Assembly (NCBI RefSeq): GCF_965139615.1
Contig: NZ_CBCSIQ010000016.1
Location: 36,883-100,882, forward strand
Source of the DNA: Kerstersia similis
Lineage (GTDB): Bacteria > Pseudomonadota > Gammaproteobacteria > Burkholderiales > Burkholderiaceae_B
Length of the DNA: 64,000 bases
Direction: 5' to 3'
Shown: positions 43,381-52,906 of the stretch, piece by piece
Layout of the letters: each line of letters opens with the position of its first letter
Numbering within the stretch: position 1 is the stretch's first letter
Notes under the pieces: model-generated
Told to the model about the DNA's origin: nothing
Database searches by the model: none
The model's input: the letters and a program-made list of their open reading frames with translations, nothing else
Made by a program: the position numbers and the translations under genes

Positions 43381-43950
43381 TCAGGAGGATTGAACCACCA
43401 GGCGCAGGTCTATGGACTGCAGGCCATCCTGACGCTTGGCATTGAGCCGCAACGGGCCCTGGTTGTCATAGCGCCAGAGCCGGACATCCCAGCCCAGTTG
43501 CCGGAACGATGCCAGTTGGCCATCGGCATCCCGCTCGACATTCTCGGCGGGCGCGCCGGCAGCCAGCTTGCCGCGCAACCAGGCGCGCAACACCGTCACC
43601 GGCATCGGGCCGCCCAGCACCTGCGCCAACAAGGTTTCCACATCGGCAGCATACTCTACCCGGCCGTCGGCATGCGTCAGCGAAGCGCCACCAGCGGTGG
43701 CCTCCAGGCGCGCCAGCGTACTGCCCACCGGGTTGGCCAGATCCAGCACCAGGCGGCTGCCTTCATCACGCCAGGCAAAGCCACCCTGCACCGCCTCGGG
43801 TTTACGCCCTACTTCTTCCACATTGAGCGCAAACCGCCCCGTACGGGCAAAACCGTCGGCCTGCTGTTCGGCAATCGGCGGCGGCGTCACGCAGGCGCTC
43901 ACTGCCAGCAAAGGCAGATAACCCAGCCAACGCCGCAGGCTCAAGCTCAC
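43381..43950 (-). CDS. lolB: Outer-membrane lipoprotein insertion protein LolB
   Basis: A 189-residue lipoprotein. The signal sequence ends at the lipobox LLAVSAC (Cys about residue 20). The body contains the LolB beta-sheet pattern (ARTGRFALNVEE, QGGFAWRDEGSRLVLDLANPVG, and VLRAWLRGKL near residue 120). It accepts lipoproteins from LolA and inserts them in the outer membrane. Its start overlaps the stop of the TPR gene (ATGA) and it precedes ispE. Confidence 0.88.
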   Translation of the reverse strand: MSLSLRRWLGYLPLLAVSACVTPPPIAEQQADGFARTGRFALNVEEVGRKPEAVQGGFAWRDEGSRLVLDLANPVGSTLARLEATAGGASLTHADGRVEYAADVETLLAQVLGGPMPVTVLRAWLRGKLAAGAPAENVERDADGQLASFRQLGWDVRLWRYDNQGPLRLNAKRQDGLQSIDLRLVVQSS

Positions 43951-45755
43951 AGCTTGACCCCCAGGCGCTTGAGCGTGTCGCGCAGCAATTCGTTATCGGC
44001 ATCCCTGGCCGCGGCAGCACGCCACATGGCCCGTGCCTCACCCCGCCGGCCCAGGGCCCACAGGACTTCACCCAGGTGCACGGAAATCTCGACTTCCTGG
44101 CTTTGCGCATAGGCGCGCTGCAGGTAGGTCAGCGCTTCCAGCGCATCGCCCTGGCGGTAGCGCACCCAGCCCATGCTATCGAGAATATACGGATTGTCAG
44201 GCAACAGCTCGTGCGCCCGCTCGATCAGCTCACGCGCCTCGGACAAGCGGATATTGCGTTCTGCGAAGGTATAGCCCAGCGCGTTGTAGGCATGCGCGTA
44301 GCTGGGATCCAGCTCTATCACCTCGCGCAGCAGCTGCTCCATTTCCCCGATGCGGTTCAAGGGCTCCAGCGCCATGGCCAGTTCATACTTGATATCCGTC
44401 GAATCCGGCATTTCGGCCTCGACTTCGCGCAGCAAGGTCACTGCCTCTTCGTGGCGGCCTGCGCCACGCAGCAGTTGCACACCCAGCATGACCTGCTGCA
44501 TGCGCTCGTCCTCGTCCATGGGCTCGACCGATTGCAACATGGCCAGCGCTTCATCCAGATTGCCTTGCTTGGCCCTCAGGCTGGCCTGGCGCAGACGGGC
44601 CGGGAAACGCATGGCCGGGTCGTCGATACGGCCCAGCTCCATGATGGCATCGTCCAGCCGGCCCTGGTCTTCGGCGATGGCGGCGCGCAACAGGCGCGCA
44701 TCGGCCAGCGCTTCGCCCGCATCGCTGGCGCCCGGCGCCACGGCTTCCTGGCGCTGCGCCTGGACACCGACAAACTGCTGCAGCAGCGAATCTGCCTGAT
44801 CCAGCCTGCCGGCGCGATAGTTGAGCTGCGCCTGGATGTAGATCAGTTCAAAATCTTCCGGCGCCAGATGCGCCATATCGCGAACCTCTTCCAGCGCGGC
44901 ATCATAATCGCCCCGTTCGGACAGGTAGCTGGCCAGCATCAGGCGCACATTACGCGCGGCAGGATGCGTTTTGACAAAGGCACGCGTATCGGCCACCGCC
45001 TGATCGGGATCGACCACGATACCGTACTGCAGGCGGCGCAAGGCGCCTTCTTCGCGCAAGGCCGGATATGCCTGGGCCGCCTTGGCCTCATCCAGCGCAC
45101 GCTGGTATTCCCCGGCCGTAAAGGCCACATCGGACAAGGCCAGATGAGATTCCGGTACGTGGCGGGCACGGCCTTCCAGCGCGCTTTCCAGCACACGCAG
45201 CGCCATGCGGCGATCACTGACACGGCTCAGCACGCCGACAGCCTGGCCGATGGCCTCCGCCTTATCCTGGGCTTTGTCGATACGTTCACGCAGTGCCTCG
45301 CCCAAACCGCTGGTCTGGCCTGCCGCAGCGGCCAGTGCCAGCTCCGTGGCGCTGGCCTCGGGGTCATTGGGCGCCAGACGGCTCCAATAGCGCGCGGCAT
45401 CCAGCGCACCGCGCATATTGCCATTGGCCAGTGCGAACTCCAGCGAACGACGCGCCAATCGGGGGTCCCCCGTATCACGGGCCAGGCCGAGCATCGTCCG
45501 CGAGGAGATATCGAAGACGCCGCGCTGCGCGCCGATTTCGGACGCCAGAATGCGGTACAGGATATCTGCGGACAAAGTGACCTCGGGCAACTCTCCGGCA
45601 CGCAGGCGGATCACCTCCACCGGCTGCTCGTCGAGCCTGTCCCGTATCTGCGCGTCGCTGCCTGGCAACCTATCTGCCTGGGCAGCACACAACAAAGCCG
45701 CGCTGCCCTGGAACAGCGCTACCGTAACGAATTTCACAACCTTGAGGGATTTCAC
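43947..45755 (-). CDS. Exported TPR-repeat protein
   Basis: A 602-residue protein. The first 25 residues form a signal peptide (FVTVALFQGSAALLCAAQA). The rest is mostly helical tetratricopeptide repeats, clearest at the C-terminus (YAHAYNALGYTFAERNIRLSEA, then NPYILDSMGWVRYRQGDALEA). It is the gene always found just upstream of lolB in this group and overlaps it by four bases, so a link with envelope or lipoprotein biogenesis is likely. The exact role is not known. Confidence 0.8.
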   Translation of the reverse strand: MKSLKVVKFVTVALFQGSAALLCAAQADRLPGSDAQIRDRLDEQPVEVIRLRAGELPEVTLSADILYRILASEIGAQRGVFDISSRTMLGLARDTGDPRLARRSLEFALANGNMRGALDAARYWSRLAPNDPEASATELALAAAAGQTSGLGEALRERIDKAQDKAEAIGQAVGVLSRVSDRRMALRVLESALEGRARHVPESHLALSDVAFTAGEYQRALDEAKAAQAYPALREEGALRRLQYGIVVDPDQAVADTRAFVKTHPAARNVRLMLASYLSERGDYDAALEEVRDMAHLAPEDFELIYIQAQLNYRAGRLDQADSLLQQFVGVQAQRQEAVAPGASDAGEALADARLLRAAIAEDQGRLDDAIMELGRIDDPAMRFPARLRQASLRAKQGNLDEALAMLQSVEPMDEDERMQQVMLGVQLLRGAGRHEEAVTLLREVEAEMPDSTDIKYELAMALEPLNRIGEMEQLLREVIELDPSYAHAYNALGYTFAERNIRLSEARELIERAHELLPDNPYILDSMGWVRYRQGDALEALTYLQRAYAQSQEVEISVHLGEVLWALGRRGEARAMWRAAAARDADNELLRDTLKRLGVKL

Positions 45756-45836
45756 GCGACCCGCCTTGTTGATGGCACAATCCTGCCGTCACGAACGAAG
45801 GGCCATCTTAGCACTGGCGAAGCCACAGGGGATCCC

Positions 45837-46664
45837 ATGCCCGAACTACCAGAAGTCGAAACCACCCGGCGCGGCATTGCGCCCCTGGTCAGCGGCAAGC
45901 CGCTGCGCGAATTCGTTGTAAGGGAACCACGCCTGCGCTGGCCAGTCCCCGCCGATCTGCCTGCCATTCTGCCCGGACAAACCTTGCTGGAGTGCAGCCG
46001 GCGCGGCAAATACCTGCTGCTGCGTTTCGAGCGCGGGGTGCAGATTGTCCACCTGGGCATGTCTGGCGCCCTGCGCGTGGTCGCGCGTGATAGCTTCGTG
46101 CGCCCCCATGATCATGTGGAATGGGACTTCGGCGACACCATTCTGCGTCTGCATGACCCACGGCGTTTCGGCGCTGTGCTCTGGCACCCCGATGGTGACA
46201 CGCCGGTGGAGCAACACCCGCTGCTGGCGCACCTGGGCATAGAGCCTTTTGACCCCCGCTTCGATGGCAGTTGGCTGCGCCGCCATTTTTCCGGCAAGTC
46301 ACAGGCCATCAAACAGGCCTTGCTGGCCGGGCAGGCAGTGGTGGGCGTCGGCAATATCTATGCTTCGGAAAGCCTGTTCCGCGCCCGTATCCACCCGGCC
46401 ACGCCTGCCGGCAAACTTTCCCAGGCGCGCTGCGACCGGCTGGCGGCAGCCATCACCGAGACGCTCAATGATGCGTTGGCCTCCGGCGGCAGCACGCTGC
46501 GCGATTACGTCAACCCCGACAGCCAGCCCGGCGCCTATTTCGATATCCACGCCGCCGTCTATGACCGTGAAGGCCAGCCCTGCCGGCATTGCGGCACGGC
46601 TATCAAACGGATCGTGCAAGGGCAACGGGCCACGTATTACTGCCCACGCTGCCAACGCAACTAA
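45837..46664 (+). CDS. mutM: Formamidopyrimidine-DNA glycosylase
   Basis: A 275-residue bifunctional glycosylase/AP lyase removing 8-oxoguanine and formamidopyrimidines. Pro2 and Glu3 of MPELPEVETTRRG are the catalytic residues. The helix-two-turn-helix contains VVGVGNIYASESLFRARI. A C-terminal zinc finger has Cys in CRHCG and CPRC. The start is fixed by the catalytic N-terminus, so the very long in-frame ORF running in from upstream is not coding. It is divergent from the TPR gene. Confidence 0.96.
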   Translation: MPELPEVETTRRGIAPLVSGKPLREFVVREPRLRWPVPADLPAILPGQTLLECSRRGKYLLLRFERGVQIVHLGMSGALRVVARDSFVRPHDHVEWDFGDTILRLHDPRRFGAVLWHPDGDTPVEQHPLLAHLGIEPFDPRFDGSWLRRHFSGKSQAIKQALLAGQAVVGVGNIYASESLFRARIHPATPAGKLSQARCDRLAAAITETLNDALASGGSTLRDYVNPDSQPGAYFDIHAAVYDREGQPCRHCGTAIKRIVQGQRATYYCPRCQRN

Positions 46665-46761
46665 GCCCGTCTATCTGGCGCCTGGCACCTCTGCCGCGCC
46701 GTGCGCGTTAAGCCCTGCAGGCGCCGCCAGGCCAGCGACGCCCCACGCGCCGCTCACGGCC

Positions 46762-48180
46762 TTACAGCACTTTGCCCGGATTCATCAGGCCGTCAGGATC
46801 CAGCGCCGCCTTGATACGACGCATCAAGGCCATTTCCACCGGATCCTTGTAGCGCGGCAGCAGGTCGCGTTTGAGCTGCCCCACGCCATGCTCCGCCGCA
46901 ATGCTGCCGCCATGGGCCATGACACTGCCATGCACGATGTCATAGACCTGCGCCTGCAGCGCCAGCAGTTCCGCCTCGCTCTGGCCCGGCGCAGGCGCCA
47001 CGTTGTAATGCAGGTTGCCATCGCCCAGATGCCCGAAGATGACATGGCGCACACCGGGAAATGCCGCCTGCAAGGCGGCATTGGTCTTTTCAACAAAAGC
47101 CGCTATGCGCGACACCGGCACGCCGATGTCGTGCTTGATCGCCTTGCCCATGCGGAATTCCGCCAGCGGAATGCTTTCACGCAGATGCCAGAAGGCCTGG
47201 CTCTGCGCCACACTGCCTGCCACGGCCACATCCAGGGCTTCACCCGCCTCCAGCGCCGCGCCCAGCACGGTTTCCAGCCGCGACTGCGCATGGACTTCGT
47301 CTTCGCTATCGGAAAACTCCAATAAGGCATACCACGGAGCCGTCTCGGCGGCGAACGGCAGGCGCTGTTCGGGGAAATAATGCACGACGGCCTGCAGCGT
47401 CATGGCTGCCATCACCTCGAAAGCCGTCAGCCCCGCGCCAAAGCCGGCACGCACCCGCTCCAACACGGCCACGGCCGCAGGCAGCGAAGGCAGGGCCAGC
47501 AGCGCCGTGCGCTGCGCGCGCGGCTGGGGATACAGTTTCAGGGTCGCCGCCGTAATCACGCCCAGCGTCCCCTCGCTCCCGATGTAGATATCCCGCAGGC
47601 AATAACCGGTATTGTCCTTGCGCAGCCCGCGCAGGCCATGCCAGATATCTCCCTGGGGGGTCACCACTTCCAGGCCCAGCGTCAGGTCGCGCGTGTTGCC
47701 ATAACGCAATACCTGCGTGCCGCCGGCATTGGTCGCCAGATTGCCGCCGATGGTACAACTGCCCTCTGCCGCCAGGCTGAGCGGGAACAAGCGCCCGGCA
47801 GTTTCCGCCGCCTGCTGAACCTGCTGCAGCAGGCAGCCGGCCTCGACCGTTATCGTGTCATTGGCCGTGTCGATCTCGCGCACCCGGTTCATACGAGAGG
47901 TCAACAACAGCACCGCACGATCATCCGCGGGCGTCGCACCGCCACAAAGCCCGGTATTGCCGCCTTGCGGCACCAATGGCACGCCATGGCGCGCGCAGGC
48001 GCTTACGACCTGCGCGACAGCCTCCGTGCTGTCAGGCCGTACCCCCGCCCTGGCCCAGCCTCGATAACGTTTACGCCAATCCTCCAGCAAGGGCTGCAAA
48101 GCCTCGCCCTCCAGCACGTGCTCCACCCCGACGATGGCGCGCAACTCTTTCAGCAAACCTTCCACGTGTTCCCCCGACAT
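46762..48180 (-). CDS. FAD-linked 2-hydroxyacid dehydrogenase (GlcD/D2HGDH-like)
   Basis: A 472-residue flavoprotein. The FAD_binding_4 domain (about 35-215) contains VPLVPQGGNTGLCGGATP and GGNLATNAGGTQVLRYGNTR. The C-terminal FAD-oxidase domain has the metal/substrate histidines in FGHLGDGNLHYN (near residue 380) and AAEHGVGQLKR (near residue 430). This fits D-2-hydroxyglutarate or D-lactate dehydrogenases using electron-transfer flavoprotein or cytochrome. The precise substrate is not decidable. It stands alone, convergent with mutM. Confidence 0.85.
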   Translation of the reverse strand: MSGEHVEGLLKELRAIVGVEHVLEGEALQPLLEDWRKRYRGWARAGVRPDSTEAVAQVVSACARHGVPLVPQGGNTGLCGGATPADDRAVLLLTSRMNRVREIDTANDTITVEAGCLLQQVQQAAETAGRLFPLSLAAEGSCTIGGNLATNAGGTQVLRYGNTRDLTLGLEVVTPQGDIWHGLRGLRKDNTGYCLRDIYIGSEGTLGVITAATLKLYPQPRAQRTALLALPSLPAAVAVLERVRAGFGAGLTAFEVMAAMTLQAVVHYFPEQRLPFAAETAPWYALLEFSDSEDEVHAQSRLETVLGAALEAGEALDVAVAGSVAQSQAFWHLRESIPLAEFRMGKAIKHDIGVPVSRIAAFVEKTNAALQAAFPGVRHVIFGHLGDGNLHYNVAPAPGQSEAELLALQAQVYDIVHGSVMAHGGSIAAEHGVGQLKRDLLPRYKDPVEMALMRRIKAALDPDGLMNPGKVL

Positions 48181-48317
48181 CCTTTTCGCCCTGCGCCGGA
48201 ACCGGGCGGGCCATTGCAGTTTGCGCCTATTCTACGTCTGGCTCCGGGTAGAATCGCCCATGAACCCATGCTGCGGTGTCGATGCCGGAGCCCCCTCTTC
48301 TCTTTTCTGTCCTCCCT

Positions 48318-49712
48318 ATGACTGCCACCTCGCTGCCCCCCCTGCCTGCCGCCGTATTCAAAGCCTATGACATTCGTGGCACCGTGCCCGAACAACTGAA
48401 CGAAGCCTTTGCCGTACGCCTGGGCCTGGCCCTCGCCGAGCAAGCCCGCGAACTGGGCGTGACGACAGTCGTGGTGGGCCGCGACGGACGTCACAGCGGC
48501 CCGGCGCTGTCGCAAGCCCTGCAACAGGGCCTGAAGCAAGGCGGCATCAACGTGGTGGATATTGGCTCCGTGCCCACGCCGCTGGTGTATTTCGCCACGT
48601 TCCTGCTCAATACAGGCTCGGGTGTTGCCATTACCGGCAGCCACAATCCGCCCCAGTACAACGGTTTCAAGATCATGCTGGGCGGCCGTACCTTGCATGG
48701 CGAAGATATCCTCGGCCTCAAGGCGCGCATGGAAGCGCCCCAGGCCTACACCGGCCCGCAAGGCCAGTCCGAACTGCGCGATGTCGCGGGCGACTACGTC
48801 CAGCGCATCACCGGAGATGTCCGCTTGCAGCGCAAGATGAAGATTGCCCTGGATGCCGGCAATGGCGTGGCCGGCCCGACGGCCGTCCGCCTGTTCGAAG
48901 CCCTGGGCTGCGAAGTCACGCCCTTGTTCTGCGACATCGACGGCGATTTCCCCAATCACCACCCGGATCCTGCTGACCCGCACAACCTGGAGGACCTGAT
49001 CCGTACGCTGCGCGACACTGATTGCGAAATCGGGCTGGCCTTCGATGGCGATGGCGACCGCCTGGGCGTCGTGACCAAGTCCGGCCATATCGTCTGGCCT
49101 GACCGTCAGCTGATCCTCTATGCACGCGACATCCTGGCGCGCCAGCCGGGCGCCGAAATCATTTACGACGTCAAATGCACCCGCCACGTGGCCCTGGCCG
49201 TGGCAGCCGCCGGCGGCAAGCCGCTGATGTGGCGCACCGGCCACTCGCTGATCAAATCCAAGCTGGTCGAAACCGGTGCACCGCTGGCCGGCGAAATGAG
49301 CGGCCACATCTTCTTCAAAGAACGCTGGTACGGCTTTGACGACGGACTGTATGCCGGCGCCCGCTTGCTGGAAATCCTGTCGCGCAATGAAAACCCGTCC
49401 GCCGTGCTGGAAGCCCTGCCCGATGCGCTGTCCACGCCTGAATTGAAGCTGCCCATGCAGGAAGGCGAACCGCATGCGCTGGTCGCGGCCTTGCAGGAAA
49501 AAGCCCAATTCCCTGGCGCCTTGCATATCCACACCATCGACGGCGTCCGTGCCGAATATGCCGATGGCTTTGGCCTGGCCCGCGCTTCCAACACCACGCC
49601 TGTCGTCGTGCTGCGCTTCGAGGCGGACAATGCCGCTGCGCTGGAACGCATCAAGCAGGCCTTCAAGGAGCAAATCCTGGCGCTGGCACCGCACGCCCAG
49701 TTGCCCTTCTGA
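48318..49712 (+). CDS. Phosphomannomutase/phosphoglucomutase (AlgC type)
   Basis: A 464-residue alpha-D-phosphohexomutase. The start at ATG 48318 gives FKAYDIRG near residue 14. The catalytic phosphoserine loop is ITGSHNPPQYNG (Ser about residue 110). The metal loop is LAFDGDGDRLG (near residue 245) and the sugar-binding loop GEMSGHIFFKE (near residue 332). It interconverts hexose 1- and 6-phosphates for surface polysaccharide synthesis. It begins 137 bases from the divergent flavoprotein gene. Confidence 0.92.
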   Translation: MTATSLPPLPAAVFKAYDIRGTVPEQLNEAFAVRLGLALAEQARELGVTTVVVGRDGRHSGPALSQALQQGLKQGGINVVDIGSVPTPLVYFATFLLNTGSGVAITGSHNPPQYNGFKIMLGGRTLHGEDILGLKARMEAPQAYTGPQGQSELRDVAGDYVQRITGDVRLQRKMKIALDAGNGVAGPTAVRLFEALGCEVTPLFCDIDGDFPNHHPDPADPHNLEDLIRTLRDTDCEIGLAFDGDGDRLGVVTKSGHIVWPDRQLILYARDILARQPGAEIIYDVKCTRHVALAVAAAGGKPLMWRTGHSLIKSKLVETGAPLAGEMSGHIFFKERWYGFDDGLYAGARLLEILSRNENPSAVLEALPDALSTPELKLPMQEGEPHALVAALQEKAQFPGALHIHTIDGVRAEYADGFGLARASNTTPVVVLRFEADNAAALERIKQAFKEQILALAPHAQLPF

Positions 49713-49748
49713 TCACAGATCCAGCGCCCACCCCGGCACGGAGGATTC

Positions 49749-50108
49749 ATGCAGCACGAGATTCACATCAAGCGCGTCTATGAACCTGCCAGCACCGGGG
49801 ATGGCGCCCGCATTCTGGTCGATCGCCTCTGGCCCCGCGGCCTGAGCAAGGCACATGCCGCCCTGACCCTCTGGTTCAAGGACATCGCGCCAACACCCGA
49901 ACTGCGCAAGTGGTTCGGGCACGATCCGGCCCGCTTCGAGCCCTTCCGCGAACGCTACGAAGCGGAGCTCGCCCAGAACCCGCAGGCTGTCGCACAGTTA
50001 CTAGGGTATCTGGCGCAAAGCGACGTCACGCTGCTCTACGCTGCGCATGACAAAACTTGCAATCACGCTCTCGTGCTGGCGGATTTTCTGCGCAAAGTTC
50101 AACCCTGA
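49749..50108 (+). CDS. DUF488 family protein
   Basis: A 119-residue protein with the family pattern RVYEP, then ARILVDRLWPRGLSKAHAAL, LWFKDIAPTPELRKWFGHDP and, near the C-terminus, LLYAAHDKTCNHALVLADFL. The function of the family is not established. It lies 36 bases after the phosphohexomutase gene on the same strand, with a GGAGG ribosome binding site just before the ATG. Confidence 0.88.
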   Translation: MQHEIHIKRVYEPASTGDGARILVDRLWPRGLSKAHAALTLWFKDIAPTPELRKWFGHDPARFEPFRERYEAELAQNPQAVAQLLGYLAQSDVTLLYAAHDKTCNHALVLADFLRKVQP

Positions 50109-50206
50109 TATCAGCCCTGGCTGCCACAGCCCCTGACTTCAATAGGCGCTGACTGCCAGAGGCCCGGACACTGGCCCAGGGCGCAACCCGCCACCACGGA
50201 AGGATG

Positions 50207-50755
50207 TCACTCGCTGCGCTGCAGGCGTGCGAACTTCTTGCGCATGGCGCTGACCTTGGGCGCAATCACGAACTGGCAGTAGCCCTGCCAGGGATGACGG
50301 GCAAAGTAATCGTCATGCTCAGGCTCAGCCGGCCAGAAAACCGGGGCCGGCAGGATTTCCGTCACGATGGGCGCGCCTTCGGTCAAGCCCTCGGCCTGCA
50401 GCCTGTCCCTCACCGCCAGCGCCATCTCGCGCTGGGCATCTGACGCATAGAACACGACGGAACGATACTGTTCGCCCACATCATTTCCCTGCCGGTCGCG
50501 GCTGGCCGGATCATGGGAGGCGAAAAACACCTCCAGCAATGACTCCAGCCCGATCCGGGCCGGATCGAAGCGAATGCGCACAACCTCGATATGCCCGGTA
50601 TTGCCCTGGCAGATTTCCTCGTAGGTCGGATGCTCCGTCCTGCCGCCCGCGTAGCCCGGCTCAACCGAGATTACGCCATCCAGCGACCGGAACACCGCAT
50701 CGACGCACCAGAAGCAACCGCCACCGACGATCAAGCTATCCCATTGTTCGTTCAT
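50207..50755 (-). CDS. msrA: Peptide methionine-S-sulfoxide reductase A
   Basis: A 182-residue MsrA. The catalytic cysteine is in GGGCFWCVDAVF (about residue 14), with the substrate-binding YEEICQGNTGHIEVV and YRSVVFYASD segments and a C-terminal HDDYFARHPWQGYCQFVI. A second Cys in GYC can resolve the disulfide. It repairs oxidised methionine (S-form) in proteins. It is convergent with the DUF488 gene. Confidence 0.94.
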   Translation of the reverse strand: MNEQWDSLIVGGGCFWCVDAVFRSLDGVISVEPGYAGGRTEHPTYEEICQGNTGHIEVVRIRFDPARIGLESLLEVFFASHDPASRDRQGNDVGEQYRSVVFYASDAQREMALAVRDRLQAEGLTEGAPIVTEILPAPVFWPAEPEHDDYFARHPWQGYCQFVIAPKVSAMRKKFARLQRSE

Positions 50756-50975
50756 ATTCCTTCCTTCTTTCCAAGCACGCCAGCCTTCATGCCGCCAACG
50801 CTGCGGCAGGCTCCGGGCATTCCCGCCACATTATCCCAGAGCTGCGAGCCAAGTCAGCGCTCAGCCCTTCCTGGCCGGCAACAAGCTGAATCCTTGACGG
50901 CTGGCAACCACGCCCGGCGCCACTGGACACACCTGCCCCTGCCCGACGCAGGGCCAACACCCCGCTGCTCTTCCC

Positions 50976-51123
50976 TGGTGCAAGCGCACCAACTGGTATT
51001 ACCACTTTGCACCAGAAAAACCCTTAAATGCACCAAAACTAGGGTAAACCTTAATGCGATGGTGCATAAAGCCCTGCATATAATTGCGCATCTTTTCACC
51101 AGAACAACAAATTGGTACGACCA
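50976..51123 (+). promoter_or_regulatory. lldP control region: two LldR-type operators, -10 box, TGCACCA repeats
   Basis: Two dyads fit the FadR-family consensus TGGTnnnACCA: TGGTATTACCA at 50994-51004 and TGGTACGACCA at 51113-51123. Their centres are 119 bases apart, as in the two-operator looping arrangement of E. coli lldPRD. Between them TATAAT (51079-51084) is a good -10 box with a weak -35. Five copies of (T)GCACCA or its complement lie at 50976-50982, 50986-50991, 51008-51014, 51029-51035 and 51060-51066. The operators are inferred from pattern. The rest of the 389-base gap before lldP shows nothing further. Confidence 0.65.
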
Positions 51124-51144
51124 CTTACCAAGGGAGATTAAGCA

Positions 51145-52842
51145 ATGCCACAGGCTTGGCTACAAAACTACGATCCAGCGGGCAATATCTGGCTCTCTGC
51201 ACTGGTCGCACTGATTCCCATCATTTTCTTCTTCCTGGCATTGACGAAGCTGCGCCTGAAGGGCTACATCGCCGGCACCATTACGGTGCTGCTGGCCCTG
51301 GGCGTCGCGCTGCTGTTCTATCGCATGCCTGTCAGCGGCGCGCTGGCCTCGGTCGTCTATGGTTTCTTCTATGGCCTGTGGCCTATCGCCTGGATCATTG
51401 TCGCTGCCGTCTTCCTCTACAAGATTTCCGTGAAGACCGGGCAGTTCGACATCATCCGCGCCTCCATCCTTTCCATCACCCCTGACCAGCGCCTGCAGCT
51501 GATTCTGGTCGGTTTCTGCTTTGGCGCCTTCCTGGAAGGCGCCGCAGGTTTCGGCGCCCCTGTCGCCATTACCGCAGCACTGCTGGCCGGCCTGGGCTTC
51601 AAGCCCCTGTATGCCGCCGGCCTGTGCCTGATTGCCAATACCGCACCGGTCGCTTTCGGCGCCATGGGTATCCCCATCATCGTGGCCGGCCAGGTGTCGG
51701 GGCTGGATCCCTTCGCCATCGGCCAGATGGCCGGTCGCCAGCTGCCCTTCATGACCATTCTCGTGCTGTTCTGGCTGATGGCCATCATGGACGGCTGGCG
51801 TGGTATTCGCGAAACCTGGCCTGCCGTGCTGGTCGGCGGTGGCTCCTTCGCACTGGTTCAATTCCTGACGGCCAATTACATCGGCCCGGAACTGCCGGAC
51901 ATCACCTCCGCCATCGTCTCGCTGATCGCCCTCACGCTGTTCCTGAAGGTCTGGAAGCCCAAGCATATTTTCCGTTTCGATGAAGCCGAAGGTGGCCAAG
52001 ACAACGCCGCCGCCAAAGCCTCCAGCAAGGCCGCCAGCCAGGCGCCGGCAGGGACGGGGATTGCACTGAATGCCGGCAGCATCATCAAGGCCTGGTCTCC
52101 CTTCATCATCCTGACGGCCATGGTCACCATCTGGAGCGTAAAGCCCTTCAAGGCCCTGTTCGCTGCCGATGGCCCCCTCGCCGGCTGGATCTTCAGCCTG
52201 CCCGTTCCGTTCCTGCACAACCTGGTGGAAAAGGCGCCTCCCATCGTTGCATCCGCTGCGCCCTATGCGGCGGTCTATCGCTTCGACTGGTTCTCGGCAA
52301 CCGGCACTGCCATTCTCATTGCCGCCCTTATCACCATCCTGGTGCTGCGCATGAAGCCTGCTCAGGCCGTGGAAACGCTGGGTGAAACCTTCAAGGAACT
52401 GGCCTTGCCGATCTACTCCATCGGCATGGTGCTGGCCTTCGCCTTTATCGCCAACTACTCCGGCCTGTCGGCCACCCTGGCGCTGGCGCTGGCCCATACT
52501 GGCGACGCCTTCACCTTCTTCTCGCCCTTCCTGGGCTGGATCGGCGTGTTCCTGACCGGCTCCGACACCTCGGCCAACGCCCTGTTCGGCGCATTGCAGG
52601 CCACGACCGCCCAGCAGATCGGTATTCCTGAGGTCCTGATGGTCGCCGCCAACACGACCGGCGGCGTGACGGGTAAGATGATCTCCCCGCAATCCATCGC
52701 CATCGCTTGCGCGGCAGTCGGCCTGGTCGGCAAGGAGTCGGATCTGTTCCGCTTCACCGTCCGTCATAGCCTGGTGTTTGCCGTGATCATCGGCTGCATC
52801 ACAACGCTGCAAGCTTATGTCGTGCCCTGGATGATCCCGTAA
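51145..52842 (+). CDS. lldP: L-lactate permease
   Basis: A 565-residue inner-membrane lactate/glycolate permease with about 12-14 hydrophobic helices and an LctP-family N-terminus (QNYDPAGNIWLSALVALIPI). Conserved segments include FLEGAAGFGAPVAITAALL (near residue 130), FGAMGIPIIVAGQVSG and GVFLTGSDTSANALFG (near residue 470). It imports lactate by proton symport. First gene of lldP-lldR-lldD-dld, preceded by LldR-type operators. Confidence 0.95.
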   Translation: MPQAWLQNYDPAGNIWLSALVALIPIIFFFLALTKLRLKGYIAGTITVLLALGVALLFYRMPVSGALASVVYGFFYGLWPIAWIIVAAVFLYKISVKTGQFDIIRASILSITPDQRLQLILVGFCFGAFLEGAAGFGAPVAITAALLAGLGFKPLYAAGLCLIANTAPVAFGAMGIPIIVAGQVSGLDPFAIGQMAGRQLPFMTILVLFWLMAIMDGWRGIRETWPAVLVGGGSFALVQFLTANYIGPELPDITSAIVSLIALTLFLKVWKPKHIFRFDEAEGGQDNAAAKASSKAASQAPAGTGIALNAGSIIKAWSPFIILTAMVTIWSVKPFKALFAADGPLAGWIFSLPVPFLHNLVEKAPPIVASAAPYAAVYRFDWFSATGTAILIAALITILVLRMKPAQAVETLGETFKELALPIYSIGMVLAFAFIANYSGLSATLALALAHTGDAFTFFSPFLGWIGVFLTGSDTSANALFGALQATTAQQIGIPEVLMVAANTTGGVTGKMISPQSIAIACAAVGLVGKESDLFRFTVRHSLVFAVIIGCITTLQAYVVPWMIP

Positions 52843-52853
52843 ACCCGCGGCCC

Positions 52854-52894
52854 GCAATGCCCCCGCCGTGCTTCACGCCTGGCGGGGGCATTGC
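52854..52894 (+). terminator. Strong intercistronic hairpin between lldP and lldR
   Basis: GCAATGCCCCCGCC (52854-52867) and GGCGGGGGCATTGC (52881-52894) form a perfect 14-bp stem with a 13-base loop. No T run follows. It is likely an mRNA-processing or partial termination point that sets lldR below lldP, within one operon. Confidence 0.6.
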
Positions 52895-52906
52895 CGCTAC
52901 GGATTG

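Noticed and set aside
44076..46664. 862-codon open frame on the plus strand running into mutM
   Set aside because: Its first 587 codons are antisense to the TPR gene and have shadow-like composition; MutM must begin at the catalytic Pro after ATG 45837.
48150..49694. 514-codon open frame antisense to the phosphohexomutase
   Set aside because: Shadow of a well-conserved gene; no recognisable domain or ribosome binding site.
51160..52857. 565-codon open frame antisense to lldP
   Set aside because: Mirror frame of a high-GC gene; Gly/Asp/Gln/His-rich with no motif, while lldP is a clear permease.
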